Position numbers and translations under genes: made by a program. Below are positions 28,397 to 37,096 of a stretch of 64,000 bases of DNA, one piece after another. This DNA is from Xanthobacter autotrophicus Py2 (GTDB taxonomy: Bacteria > Pseudomonadota > Alphaproteobacteria > Rhizobiales > Xanthobacteraceae). Position 1 is the first letter of the stretch. Each line of letters begins with the position of its first letter. The notes beneath the pieces were generated by a model, which worked only from the letters and a program-made list of their open reading frames with translations, searched no databases and was not told the origin of the DNA. The stretch is from the NCBI GenBank assembly GCA_000017645.1, contig CP000781.1, forward strand, positions 3,955,501 through 4,019,500, read 5' to 3'.

Positions 28397-28411
28397 TCAC
28401 GTAAGGCGTGA
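28397..28411. promoter_or_regulatory. Inverted repeat TCACG-N5-CGTGA
   Basis: A 5-bp inverted repeat with a 5-bp spacer, 256 bp before the giant gene start, within TGACGCATCACG...; possible protein-binding site. Confidence 0.25.
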
Positions 28412-28471
28412 CGTGAATTTATTTGACGCTGCGAAAGCTCGCGCTCCCAAATGCAAATCAGAGTTTTAGCA

Positions 28472-28487
28472 TTCGCAAGAATGCGAA
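28472..28487. promoter_or_regulatory. 16-bp palindrome TTCGCA-AGAA-TGCGAA
   Basis: A perfect 6-4-6 palindrome 180 bp before the start codon. Its half-site TTCGCA is also the conserved left half of the 15-bp motif 56 bp further down. The overlapping GCATTC-GCAA-GAATGC could also form an RNA hairpin with a GNRA loop. Confidence 0.4.
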
Positions 28488-28542
28488 GAAAAAGCACGTC
28501 TATTGCAGCGCGGTCTACCGGCGGTTGCGGACAAAATTGTTA

Positions 28543-28557
28543 TTTCGCATTTTGCAA
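28543..28557 (+). promoter_or_regulatory. Candidate operator motif, site C (reference copy)
   Basis: TTTCGCATTTTGCAA, overlapping the 12-bp palindrome ATTTTGCAAAAT (28549-28560). It is the best copy of a motif also found before the Wzc-like gene, the rfb operon and the glycosyltransferase at 21896. AT-rich, T-tract sites of this kind recall Ros/MucR-type targets in rhizobia (inference). Confidence 0.4.
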
Positions 28558-28667
28558 AATACTGCCTGATAATTCGTGGGCTTTGCTATTTTTATTTGTT
28601 GCAATGGTTGGGGTCTAAAACTAACGTAAAAAATGAAGTCGCTTCCCTGTGGGAAGGAGTGCAAGTG

Positions 28668-31600
28668 ATGGCCCAGGGTGTCACCGTAACCCAAACCACG
28701 GCTGAAGATTTCGTCTCATCTCTTGGCGTAAACACGAAGGCTGGGACGTATTCAGACGCTTACACAAACGCCAGTCTTGTCATCAATAGTCTTGACTATC
28801 TTGGAATATCGACTGTCCGAGATTCTTATAGTGAATACGGGCAAGCGAATCCGGTTCTCGATGCCTTGGCCAATGCCGGTATTCAGTTTGATTTTCGTGT
28901 TTCTTACTCGCTTCCTGCCACCGGAAGCGCCGGATTGTCTGATTATATCGACGCGCTCAAGGCGTTTGTCGCCGAGCATCCCGGTAGTGTCATTGCCGTC
29001 GAAGGTATAAATGAGGCCAATGCAAATAGTTTTAGTTATAATGGCGACTCTTCGGTCGCTGGTGCGGCAGCGTTCCAGCGGGATTTGTATCTGGCGATAA
29101 GGGCGGAGCCAGAGCTTTCGTCGGTCCTCGTCTACAATCTCTCGATTGCCTATAATGACCCGAGTGTATTCGCGGCTGTCGGCGATCTTGGTGCCTATTC
29201 CGATGCGGCGAACGCGCATGCCTATCCCAACACGGGCAAGGGGGCGGATGCTCAGGTCGAGTCCATCATCGCGCTGGCTCGGTCCAACTCGCAGGGCGAT
29301 CCCCTGGTCGTCACGGAGACCGGCTACACCACTTTGGAAAGCGCGTCGGGCGTTGGCGTCAACGAGGATGCCCAGGCCAAGCTGGTCCTGCAGAACCTGC
29401 TGGCGGCGTATGAGGACGGCTCGACCAAGACCTATCTCTACACGCTGTTCGACGAGCCGAGTGTTGCTGCGACGCGCGGCGACAAGGAAGTCAGCTTCGG
29501 GCTTTTCAACGCCGATGGTTCCCCCAAGGAAGCCGCCGTCGCGATCCATAACCTGACGACCATCCTGAACTTCGGCAATGACGGCAGCGCATCCACCGCG
29601 ACGGATACGGCCTTCACCCTGTCGGGCGCGACGTCCGATACGCACTCGATGATTATGACCAAGTCCGGCGGCGTCTATGACATCGTCCTTTGGCAGAACG
29701 TGACGGTGTGGAATGACGTTACCGATACGGAAATCGTCAATTCGACCACTCCGGTCACCGTGGACCTGGGCGAGACGGTCTCGAGCGTGCGGATCTATGA
29801 TCCGCTCGGCGGTCTAGATCCCATCGCCACCTACACCAACGTCAGCTCCTTCACGGTTCCGCTGAGCGACCATCCGCTGGTCATCGAGATCGGCGCCAGC
29901 GAGGCCGTGCACGAGGATGTGGTGACGAGTGCGGCAAACCTCACCTTGACGTCGGCTGAGTTCGTCGCGCAGATCGACACGCTTGCGACTGCGACCGGAC
30001 TTCAATCGGTTACGCTTTCGGACAGTCACGAGCTCGCAGTTGCATCAGTTGAGACGATGCAATACATCATCGCCAATTATGGCAGTCTGCTGAGCAAGAT
30101 CGATGGCGGCTATACATTTTCGGTCACCTACGGGCAGTCAACCTGGCGCAAGGAGCAGATTTTCGACGCGAATGGAAATCTTCAGACGCGCATTGATTAT
30201 GGCGTGAGCAACGACGTTGTAGTCAGCAAGGTTGCTTATAACAATGACGGCTCGGTCGACTATTACAATTATAACATCACCGGTCAGACCTACACGACGC
30301 AGCACCTGACGGTGAATGCGGCGGGCGTCACCGTGCTCACCGAGCGGTTCCACGCCGATGGTACCTGGGACTATCTGCAGACGGTGGCGGCCGACGGCAC
30401 CAAGGACACCGTCACCTATAACAGCGCGGGCCAGAAGACTTCGGACATCAACGTCGCGACGGACGGGACGCGCACGACGCTGACCTATGACCCGTCTTCG
30501 GGCTATCTTACCCAGTCGCTGCTGCAGGCGGCGAGCGGCGTGGTCACCACCAAGACCTACACCGCTGGCGTATTGATGCGCACCACCGTGGCCAATACGG
30601 ATGGGTCAGTCGATTATTACAATTACAACATCACCGGCCAGACCTATACGTCGCAGCACCTGACGGTGAATGCGGCGGGCGTCACCGTGCTCACCGAGCG
30701 GTTCCACGCCGATGGTACCTGGGACTATCTGCAGACGGTGGCGGCCGACGGCACCAAGGACACGGTGACCTATAACAGCGCGGGCCAGAAGACTTCGGAC
30801 ATCAACGTCGCGACGGACGGCACGCGCACGACGCTAACCTATGACCCGTCTTCGGGCTATCTTACCCAGTCGCTGCTGCAGGCGGCGAGCGGCGTGGTCA
30901 CCACCAAGACCTACACCGCTGGCGTGTTGATGCGCACCACCGTGGCGAATACGGACGGGTCGGTCGATTATTACAATTACAATATCACCGGCCAGACCTA
31001 TACGTCGCAGCACCTGACGGTGAATGCGGCGGGCGTCACGGTGCTCACCGAGCGGTTCCACGCCGACGGCACCCGGGACTATGTGCAGACGGTGGCGGCC
31101 GACGGCAGCAAGGACACCGTCACCTATAACAGCGCGGGCCAAAAGACTTCGGACATCAACGTCGCGACGGACGGCACGCGCACCACGCTGACCTATGATC
31201 CGTCTTCGGGCTATCTCACCCAGTCGCTGCTGCAGGCGGCGAGCGGCGTGGTCACTACCAAGACCTATACCGCTGGCGTGTTGATGCGCACCACCGTAGC
31301 CAATACGGACGGCTCGGTCGATTATTACAATTACAACATCACCGGCCAGACCTACACGAGCCAGCACCAGACGGTGAATGCCGCAGGCGTCACCGTGCTC
31401 ACTGAGCGCTTCCACGCCGACGGTACCCTTGACTATGTGCAGACGGTTGCGGCCGACGGCACCAAGGACACGGTGACCTATAACAGCGCGGGACAGAAGA
31501 CCACGGACATCAGCCTGGCGACGGATGGCTCGCTGACGACGCTGACCTATGATCCGTCTTCGGGCTATCTCACCCAGTCGCTGCTCCAGGCGGCGAGCGG

Positions 31601-34064
31601 CGTGGTCACCACCAAGACCTACACCGCTGGCGTGTTGATGCGCACCACCGTGGCGAATACGGACGGGTCGGTCGATTATTACAATTACAACATCACCGGC
31701 CAGACCTATACGTCGCAGCACCAGACGGTGAATGCCGCAGGCGTCACCGTGCTCACTGAGCGGTTCCATGCCGACGGCACCCGGGACTATGTGCAGACGG
31801 TTGCGGCCGACGGCACCAAGGACACGGTGACCTATAACAGTGCGGGCCAGAAGACCACGGACACGCTCGTTGCGACCGACGGCACGCAGACGACGCTCAC
31901 CTATGATCCCTCTTCGGGCTATCTCACCCAGTCGGTGCTTCAGGCGGCAGGTGGTGTGGTCACCACCAAGACCTACACCGCTGGCGTGTTGATGCGCACA
32001 ACCGTGGCGAATACGGACGGCTCGGTCGATTATTACAATTACAACATCACCGGCCAGACCTATACGTCGCAGCACCAGACGGTGAATGCCGCAGGCGTCA
32101 CCGTGCTCACTGAGCGGTTCCATGCCGACGGCACCCGGGACTATGTGCAGACGGTTGCGGCCGACGGCACCAAGGACACGGTGAACTATAACAGTGCGGG
32201 CCAGAAGACCACGGACACGCTCGTTGCGACCGACGGCACGCAGACGACGCTCACCTATGATCCCTCTTCGGGCTATCTCACCCAGTCGGTGCTTCAGGCC
32301 GCAGGTGGCGTGGTTACCACCAAGACCTACACCGCCGGTGTGTTGACGCGGACAGTTGTGGCCAATACGGACGGCTCGGTCGATTATTACAATTACAACA
32401 TCACCGGACAGACCTACACCTCGCAGCATCTGACGGTGAACTCAGCGGGCGTGACAGTGCTCACCGAGCGGTTCCACGCCGACGGCACCCGGGACTATGT
32501 GCAGACGGTTGCGGCCGACGGCACCAAGGACACGGTGAACTATAATAGTGCGGGCCAGAAGACCACGGACACGCTCGTTGCGACCGACGGCACGCGCACG
32601 ACGCTGACCTATGATCCGTCCTCGGGCAATCTCACCCAGTCGGTGTTGCAGGCAACAAGCGGGGTGGTCACCACCAAGACCTATACCTCCGGTGTATTGA
32701 CGCGGACGGTTGTGGCCAACACGGACGGTTCGGTCGATTATTACTACTATAACATCACCGGCCAGACCTACACGTCGCAGCACCTGACGGTGAATGCCGC
32801 AGGCGTCACCGTGCTCACCGAGCGGTTCCACGCCGACGGCACCCGGGACTATGTGCAGACGGTTGCGGCCGACGGCACCAAGGACACGGTGAACTATAAC
32901 AGTGCGGGCCAGAAGACCACGGACACGCTCATTGCGACCGACGGCACGCGCACGACGCTGACCTATGATCCGTCCTCGGGCAATCTAACCCAGTCGGTGT
33001 TGCAGGCAGCAAGCGGGGTGGTCACCACCAAGACCTATACCGCCGGTGTTTTGACGCGCGCAGTGGTGGCGAATACCGACGCTTCTGTCGATTATTACTA
33101 TTACAACATCACCGGCCAGACCTACACCTCGCAGCATCTGACGGTGAACTCAGCGGGCGTCACCGTGCTCACCGAGCGCTTCCACTCGGACGGCACCCGG
33201 GACTATGTACAGACGGTGGCCGCCAACGGCACCAAGGACACGATCAACTACAACAGCGCTGGCCAGAAGACCACGGACACCATCGTTACAGTGGACGGCT
33301 CGCGCACCACGCTGACCTATGATCCGTCCTCGGGCAATCTCACCCAGTCGGTGGCCCAGGATACAAGCGGTACGGTGACCAAGACCTACACCAACGGCGT
33401 GCTGATGAAGACGGTCGAGCAGCACTCGGACGGTACGATCGACTATTATAATTACAACATCACCGGCCAGACCTACACGAGCCAGCACCAGAAGACGACG
33501 AGCAGCGGGAGCATTCTGGAGATCGACCGCTACCATGCCGACGGCACGTTTGATTATGTCGAGATCCGCCATACGGACGGTTCGAAGGATGTTTCGAACT
33601 ATACCAGCACCGGTGCAATCCTGAACCATTCGCTCATCCAGGCGAACGGCTCCAGGGTGGTCGACAACTATCTGCAGGATGGAACCAAAGATATTCGCCA
33701 CGATACCTACGACACGGCGTTAAACCTCCTGATCCGCGATTACGAGCACGTTGATGGAACCCATACGATCTATTCCTATGGGAACAATCAGGTGCTTGAT
33801 GGTGGGGTGCAGAACGACACCTTCTATTTCCGCAATACCACCGGAGGTATCCTGCATTACGATGGTGGCAACGATACGGTGCTGAATTTCGACACCAGCG
33901 GCGGGCACATCGTCATCGACAGCAAGCTGGCCCACAGTACCAGCGACCTGGTGATCACCCAGACCGGCAGCGATGTCACCATAACCATCGATGCGAACGA
34001 TACGATCGTGCTGAAGGCGACCACAGTCGCCAACGTGCATCTCGACGCATTCAGCTTCGTGTGA
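28668..34064 (+). CDS. Giant secreted-type protein: glycoside hydrolase-like domain, ten YD-like repeats, RTX-like C-terminus
   Basis: 1798 residues from ATG 28668, which has AAGGAG eight bases upstream; a longer frame to 28503 lacks one. Residues about 1-300 resemble a clan-A glycoside hydrolase: GVNTKAG, candidate acid/base Glu116 in EGINEAN, candidate nucleophile Glu217 in VVTETGY. Residues about 300-524 are beta-rich. Residues 525-1585 are nine near-identical 118-residue repeats, then a divergent tenth. Each repeat holds five 23-24-residue sub-units with a DG(T/S)...Y pattern like YD/Rhs repeats. The C-terminal 100 residues contain YDGGNDTVLNFD and TIDANDTIVLKA, as in RTX/type I secretion substrates; there is no N-terminal signal peptide. 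No type I secretion genes are nearby. Probably a cell-surface or matrix protein that binds or processes EPS; function unproven. Confidence 0.88.
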   Translation: MAQGVTVTQTTAEDFVSSLGVNTKAGTYSDAYTNASLVINSLDYLGISTVRDSYSEYGQANPVLDALANAGIQFDFRVSYSLPATGSAGLSDYIDALKAFVAEHPGSVIAVEGINEANANSFSYNGDSSVAGAAAFQRDLYLAIRAEPELSSVLVYNLSIAYNDPSVFAAVGDLGAYSDAANAHAYPNTGKGADAQVESIIALARSNSQGDPLVVTETGYTTLESASGVGVNEDAQAKLVLQNLLAAYEDGSTKTYLYTLFDEPSVAATRGDKEVSFGLFNADGSPKEAAVAIHNLTTILNFGNDGSASTATDTAFTLSGATSDTHSMIMTKSGGVYDIVLWQNVTVWNDVTDTEIVNSTTPVTVDLGETVSSVRIYDPLGGLDPIATYTNVSSFTVPLSDHPLVIEIGASEAVHEDVVTSAANLTLTSAEFVAQIDTLATATGLQSVTLSDSHELAVASVETMQYIIANYGSLLSKIDGGYTFSVTYGQSTWRKEQIFDANGNLQTRIDYGVSNDVVVSKVAYNNDGSVDYYNYNITGQTYTTQHLTVNAAGVTVLTERFHADGTWDYLQTVAADGTKDTVTYNSAGQKTSDINVATDGTRTTLTYDPSSGYLTQSLLQAASGVVTTKTYTAGVLMRTTVANTDGSVDYYNYNITGQTYTSQHLTVNAAGVTVLTERFHADGTWDYLQTVAADGTKDTVTYNSAGQKTSDINVATDGTRTTLTYDPSSGYLTQSLLQAASGVVTTKTYTAGVLMRTTVANTDGSVDYYNYNITGQTYTSQHLTVNAAGVTVLTERFHADGTRDYVQTVAADGSKDTVTYNSAGQKTSDINVATDGTRTTLTYDPSSGYLTQSLLQAASGVVTTKTYTAGVLMRTTVANTDGSVDYYNYNITGQTYTSQHQTVNAAGVTVLTERFHADGTLDYVQTVAADGTKDTVTYNSAGQKTTDISLATDGSLTTLTYDPSSGYLTQSLLQAASGVVTTKTYTAGVLMRTTVANTDGSVDYYNYNITGQTYTSQHQTVNAAGVTVLTERFHADGTRDYVQTVAADGTKDTVTYNSAGQKTTDTLVATDGTQTTLTYDPSSGYLTQSVLQAAGGVVTTKTYTAGVLMRTTVANTDGSVDYYNYNITGQTYTSQHQTVNAAGVTVLTERFHADGTRDYVQTVAADGTKDTVNYNSAGQKTTDTLVATDGTQTTLTYDPSSGYLTQSVLQAAGGVVTTKTYTAGVLTRTVVANTDGSVDYYNYNITGQTYTSQHLTVNSAGVTVLTERFHADGTRDYVQTVAADGTKDTVNYNSAGQKTTDTLVATDGTRTTLTYDPSSGNLTQSVLQATSGVVTTKTYTSGVLTRTVVANTDGSVDYYYYNITGQTYTSQHLTVNAAGVTVLTERFHADGTRDYVQTVAADGTKDTVNYNSAGQKTTDTLIATDGTRTTLTYDPSSGNLTQSVLQAASGVVTTKTYTAGVLTRAVVANTDASVDYYYYNITGQTYTSQHLTVNSAGVTVLTERFHSDGTRDYVQTVAANGTKDTINYNSAGQKTTDTIVTVDGSRTTLTYDPSSGNLTQSVAQDTSGTVTKTYTNGVLMKTVEQHSDGTIDYYNYNITGQTYTSQHQKTTSSGSILEIDRYHADGTFDYVEIRHTDGSKDVSNYTSTGAILNHSLIQANGSRVVDNYLQDGTKDIRHDTYDTALNLLIRDYEHVDGTHTIYSYGNNQVLDGGVQNDTFYFRNTTGGILHYDGGNDTVLNFDTSGGHIVIDSKLAHSTSDLVITQTGSDVTITIDANDTIVLKATTVANVHLDAFSFV
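30240..33422 (+). repeat. Nine tandem 354-bp coding repeats
   Basis: Units begin at 30240, 30594, 30948, 31302, 31656, 32010, 32364, 32718 and 33072. The period is exactly 354 bp except the ninth unit (351 bp, one codon lost). Neighbouring units are nearly identical at DNA level including third codon positions, for example units 5 and 6, so they arose or were homogenised recently. A tenth, diverged unit runs from 33423 to about 33770. Copy number is likely to vary between strains, and assembly of this region should be checked. Confidence 0.95.
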
Positions 34065-34099
34065 TGCTCGTTTGCGGCTCCGCCGAGCAGGAGGGGTCC

Positions 34100-34139
34100 C
34101 CGAATGGTCCCGCGCCGCCAGGGGCGCGGGACCATTCGG
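34100..34139. terminator. Bidirectional terminator, 17-bp perfect stem
   Basis: The stem CCGAATGGTCCCGCGCC pairs perfectly with 34123-34139 around a 6-nt loop, midway between the convergent giant gene (ends 34064) and glycoside hydrolase-like gene (ends 34144). No long T run on either side, but the stem is very stable and placed for both strands. Confidence 0.7.
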
Positions 34140-34143
34140 CCCG

Positions 34144-35517
34144 TCACGGTGCTTGACTGACCTCGATCGTCACGTTCGCGGCGTCGAGGTCGACGATGAC
34201 CGGTTCAGGGCCGAGCGCGATGCTGTTGGATGCCGGAGCGGGCCCGGCATTGCAGAGGGCTTTGGTCCGCGTCGGCTCGCGGTTCGGGAGCCGCAGGGTG
34301 CCCTTGGCTTCTGCCCGGGTGGTCCAGCCGACAAGGCGTATGCCCTGAGGTGTGGTGGCCTGCAGGATGAAGACATCCCGGAATGGCCGTTCCAGCCGAA
34401 AGGTGGTCGAAGCCTTGATCAGCTTGATGGCTTCCCGGACCGCACAGGCCGCAGGCTTCGGATTGTAGTTGTAGTCGTAGAGGCCAAAATTATCCTCGAG
34501 CTCGTCGAGGGAGCGGCCCTGGTCCTTGAGCTGGTAAATCCAGGCTCCCTTCATCCAGGGTGTGGCGGCAGACCACAACAGCACCTGCGCGATGTTGTCG
34601 GCAGCCGCTGTCTGCGTGATCACGCAGGGGCGGCGCGCTGTGGGCCAACCGAACTCGGTGAGATAGATCGGAACGTCGGCGCCGGTCTGCGCCCGAAGTC
34701 GGCTCTGAAGGTCGCCGAGCCGGTCGATAATGTCGGTGGCATTGCGCGTGCGCACGTCCGGCTCGCAGTGATTGTAAAGATGAACGGAGAGGCCGGACGC
34801 ATTCTTGATCGCGCCATCGCGTACGATGGCCTGGGTCCATTGCCAGCCGGGGTCCGAACCGACCGCGCCCGACAGGAGGGTGGTTGTGGGCTCAGTGGTG
34901 CGCAGCGCTGCAATGGTGGTGCGGGCGAGCGCTGAATAATGCGCCGCGGCACGCGGATCTGAATCCACGCCGGCTCCCACCAGCCACGGCGGGCGCTGGC
35001 CGCCGGTCAGGTTCCATTCGTTCCAGATCTCGAACATGGGATTGGAAGACCGGGTCGCCGCGGCGGCGCGCACCGCGAAATCGGCGTATGCGGTGCGGCC
35101 GGCCTCGTTCATGGGCTTCACGCCGCCGTCCACCGCCGGATTGGAGTGGGAGAGGATCAGGAGCGGCTTGGCCTTGGTGAGCTTCATGAAGTCGAAAAGC
35201 CGCGTCGGCCTCAGGACTCCGGGCGGCGTGCCGGGCGCGTCGAACACCGGCCAGGCCAGGTCATCGCGAAACGAATCGAACCCGATCTCGTCCACCAGTT
35301 CGGCGGTCTTCGTGGGAATGTAATTGTATTCGCCGCCGATGCCGAAATGGACACAGATCCCGGTGATGAAGGGATCGGGGCGCTGTGAGAGCGGGCCATT
35401 GGCAAATTTCAGCGTCTTGATATCGGCGCCGGCGGCAGGAGCGGTGAGGCCGGCCACGGTGAGGCCGGCGGCCAGAAGCGCGATCTGAACGCCCGAACGC
35501 AAGCTTTTGCCCATCAT
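34144..35517 (-). CDS. Secreted clan-A glycoside hydrolase-like protein
   Basis: A 457-residue protein with a Sec signal peptide (MGKSLRSGVQIALLAAGLTV, cut near APAAGA-D). The mature part is a TIM-barrel-like domain with candidate acid/base Glu167 in EIWNEWN and nucleophile Glu288 in YLTEFGWP. It shares GLSVHLYNHC and the DNFGLYDYNYNPKPAACAVREA block with the membrane-anchored protein at 16.9-18.4 kb. ATG 35517 or 35514 follows GGGGAG; the longer frame to 35583 lacks a signal-peptide-like start. It lies downstream of the epimerase gene on the same strand. Likely periplasmic and acting on EPS; substrate unknown. Confidence 0.86.
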   Translation of the reverse strand: MMGKSLRSGVQIALLAAGLTVAGLTAPAAGADIKTLKFANGPLSQRPDPFITGICVHFGIGGEYNYIPTKTAELVDEIGFDSFRDDLAWPVFDAPGTPPGVLRPTRLFDFMKLTKAKPLLILSHSNPAVDGGVKPMNEAGRTAYADFAVRAAAATRSSNPMFEIWNEWNLTGGQRPPWLVGAGVDSDPRAAAHYSALARTTIAALRTTEPTTTLLSGAVGSDPGWQWTQAIVRDGAIKNASGLSVHLYNHCEPDVRTRNATDIIDRLGDLQSRLRAQTGADVPIYLTEFGWPTARRPCVITQTAAADNIAQVLLWSAATPWMKGAWIYQLKDQGRSLDELEDNFGLYDYNYNPKPAACAVREAIKLIKASTTFRLERPFRDVFILQATTPQGIRLVGWTTRAEAKGTLRLPNREPTRTKALCNAGPAPASNSIALGPEPVIVDLDAANVTIEVSQAP

Positions 35518-35546
35518 CCGTATCTCCCCGCTAGGCTGCGCCCCGT

Positions 35547-35584
35547 TGTGCCCACCCCCGGCGGCCGGTCGGGGGATGGGCACA
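35547..35584. terminator. Long hairpin between epimerase and glycoside hydrolase-like genes
   Basis: TGTGCCCACCCCC pairs with GGGGGATGGGCACA (one bulged A), loop of about 11 nt. It lies after the epimerase stop on the minus strand; no T run, so it may be an attenuating or transcript-processing structure. Confidence 0.45.
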
Positions 35585-35664
35585 GCAAGGCAACCAGAGG
35601 CCGGCGTTGGCGCGGCGGAGGCGGCGGTAGGGCCGTCTCTGGCAAATACGGGAGCGCTCCGGGA

Positions 35665-36669
35665 TCAATAATGTTCCTGGTACCACTCCGCGAACCGGCG
35701 CACGCCCACCTCGATTTCAATCTGCGGCTTGAAGCCCGTCAGGGCCACCAGCAAGTCGGGGGCGGCGAATGTGCGCGGCACGTCGCCCTGCTGCATGGGC
35801 AGCATCTTGCGCACTGCCGGCTTGCCCATGCTCTCCTCGATGGTCTCGACAAAGCGCATCAGCGCCACCGGCTGGCCGCCGCCGATATTGACGATGCGGA
35901 AGGGCGCGTGGTGCGACAGCGTATCGATGACGCCTTCGGCGGTGACCCGGTTGGCTTCGTCCGGCGGGACGCCGATCAGCCGCACGATGCCTTCAATGAG
36001 GTCGTCGATATAGGTGAAATCCCGGCTCATCTTGCCTTCGCCGTAGATTTCGATGGGCCGGTCGTTGCGGATCGCGTCCACGAACTTGAACAGCGCCATG
36101 TCCGGCCGGCCCCACGGCCCGTAGACCGTGAAGAAGCGGAAAGCCGTGGTGGGGATCTTGTGGAGGTGGGAATAGCTGTGCGCCATCACCTCCATGGATT
36201 TCTTGGTGGCCGCATAGATGGTCATCGGCTCGTCGGCCTTGTCGCTCTCGGCGAACGGGACCTTTTCGTTCGAGCCGTAGACGGACGAGGTAGATGCGAG
36301 CAGCAGGTGCTTGGGCTTGAAGCGCGACGCCAGATCGATGACGTTGAACGATCCCACCAGGTTGGAATCGATATAGGAGCGGGGATTCTCCAGGCTGTAG
36401 CGGACCCCGGCCTGGGCCGCGAGATGCACGATCACGTCCGGCTCGGCAAGCTCGGCCGCCTTCTCCAGCGCATCCTTGTCCTCAAGCGCCGCAATCACCG
36501 CCTTGAAGCCGTTGGAGCGGGCGAGTATGGCGTGCCGCTTTTCTTTCAATGCAACGTCGTAATACTTGGTCATGCCATCGTAACCGACGACAAAATGGCC
36601 CTCGTCGAGCAGCCGCTTCGCCAAGTGAAATCCGATGAAGCCTGCAGTGCCAGTAATAAGATACCGCAT
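35665..36669 (-). CDS. NAD-dependent epimerase, UDP-glucuronate 4-epimerase-like
   Basis: A 334-residue extended short-chain dehydrogenase. [19 protein letters not shown] binds [29 protein letters not shown] is the hallmark of UDP-glucuronate 4-epimerases (LspL/GAE type); STSSVYG, then [18 protein letters not shown] (Tyr/Lys pair), [18 protein letters not shown] and [21 protein letters not shown] follow. It would convert UDP-GlcA, made by Ugd at 7.3-8.6 kb, to UDP-GalA for the EPS. Divergent from the acyltransferase gene across 427 bp. Confidence 0.9.
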   Translation of the reverse strand: MRYLITGTAGFIGFHLAKRLLDEGHFVVGYDGMTKYYDVALKEKRHAILARSNGFKAVIAALEDKDALEKAAELAEPDVIVHLAAQAGVRYSLENPRSYIDSNLVGSFNVIDLASRFKPKHLLLASTSSVYGSNEKVPFAESDKADEPMTIYAATKKSMEVMAHSYSHLHKIPTTAFRFFTVYGPWGRPDMALFKFVDAIRNDRPIEIYGEGKMSRDFTYIDDLIEGIVRLIGVPPDEANRVTAEGVIDTLSHHAPFRIVNIGGGQPVALMRFVETIEESMGKPAVRKMLPMQQGDVPRTFAAPDLLVALTGFKPQIEIEVGVRRFAEWYQEHY

Positions 36670-37096
36670 CCGATTCCCTCAATGCGGGGCGGATTGGCTT
36701 CATTCAGCCCCCGATGGCCCGCCTCGGCTTCACGCTTACCGCACTGCACACAGCCATGTCTACCACGGAGAACGATGGGACGACGGGACCGTTGCAACCG
36801 CGTGGAAGCGGGTCCGGAACTGCCGGTTGAACCGGCCCCAACGTGAGGGGGCGTCAAGCGGATACGGGATGCCGCCAGGACGATATCGAACCATTTTTCT
36901 GCTGAAGATGCGCCATGCGCCGAGCGCTTCCAGCCGATGGTGCGCTGCGCAAGAGCGCAGCGCCGCCTCGAAGTCATGCTGCACTGCGATCCGTTTCATG
37001 CTATCGCAGAGGCCACTCTCGAACACGCTCGCCAGCTCCCCCTTGGGTCCGTTCGCCTGCATGTCCCGCGCGCATCTTTCGCAGGAAAGGAAGGGT
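36670..37096. other. 427-bp divergent intergenic region
   Basis: Between the epimerase (minus) and the acyltransferase (plus). It must contain promoters for both, but I see no convincing -35/-10 pair, palindrome or copy of the 15-bp motif, and no gene-like frame. Confidence 0.5.

Larger units (their letters stand above)
27645..28667. other. 1.0-kb regulatory-looking region upstream of the giant repeat protein
   Basis: Divergent promoter region. The left 600 bp are GC-rich and show no gene; the right 300 bp become AT-rich and carry several symmetric elements: TCACG-N5-CGTGA (28397-28411), TTCGCA-N4-TGCGAA (28472-28487), motif site C (28543-28557) and ATTTTGCAAAAT (28549-28560). Open frames here are short and look like chance. 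Confidence 0.6.

Noticed and set aside
30834..32429. 531-codon repetitive antisense frame inside the giant gene
   Set aside because: It is the mirror of the 354-bp repeats; the repeat period keeps it open. The plus-strand frame has the Shine-Dalgarno and domain structure.
30240..33770. CRISPR array
   Set aside because: The repeats are long (354 bp), continuous without spacers and coding in frame.
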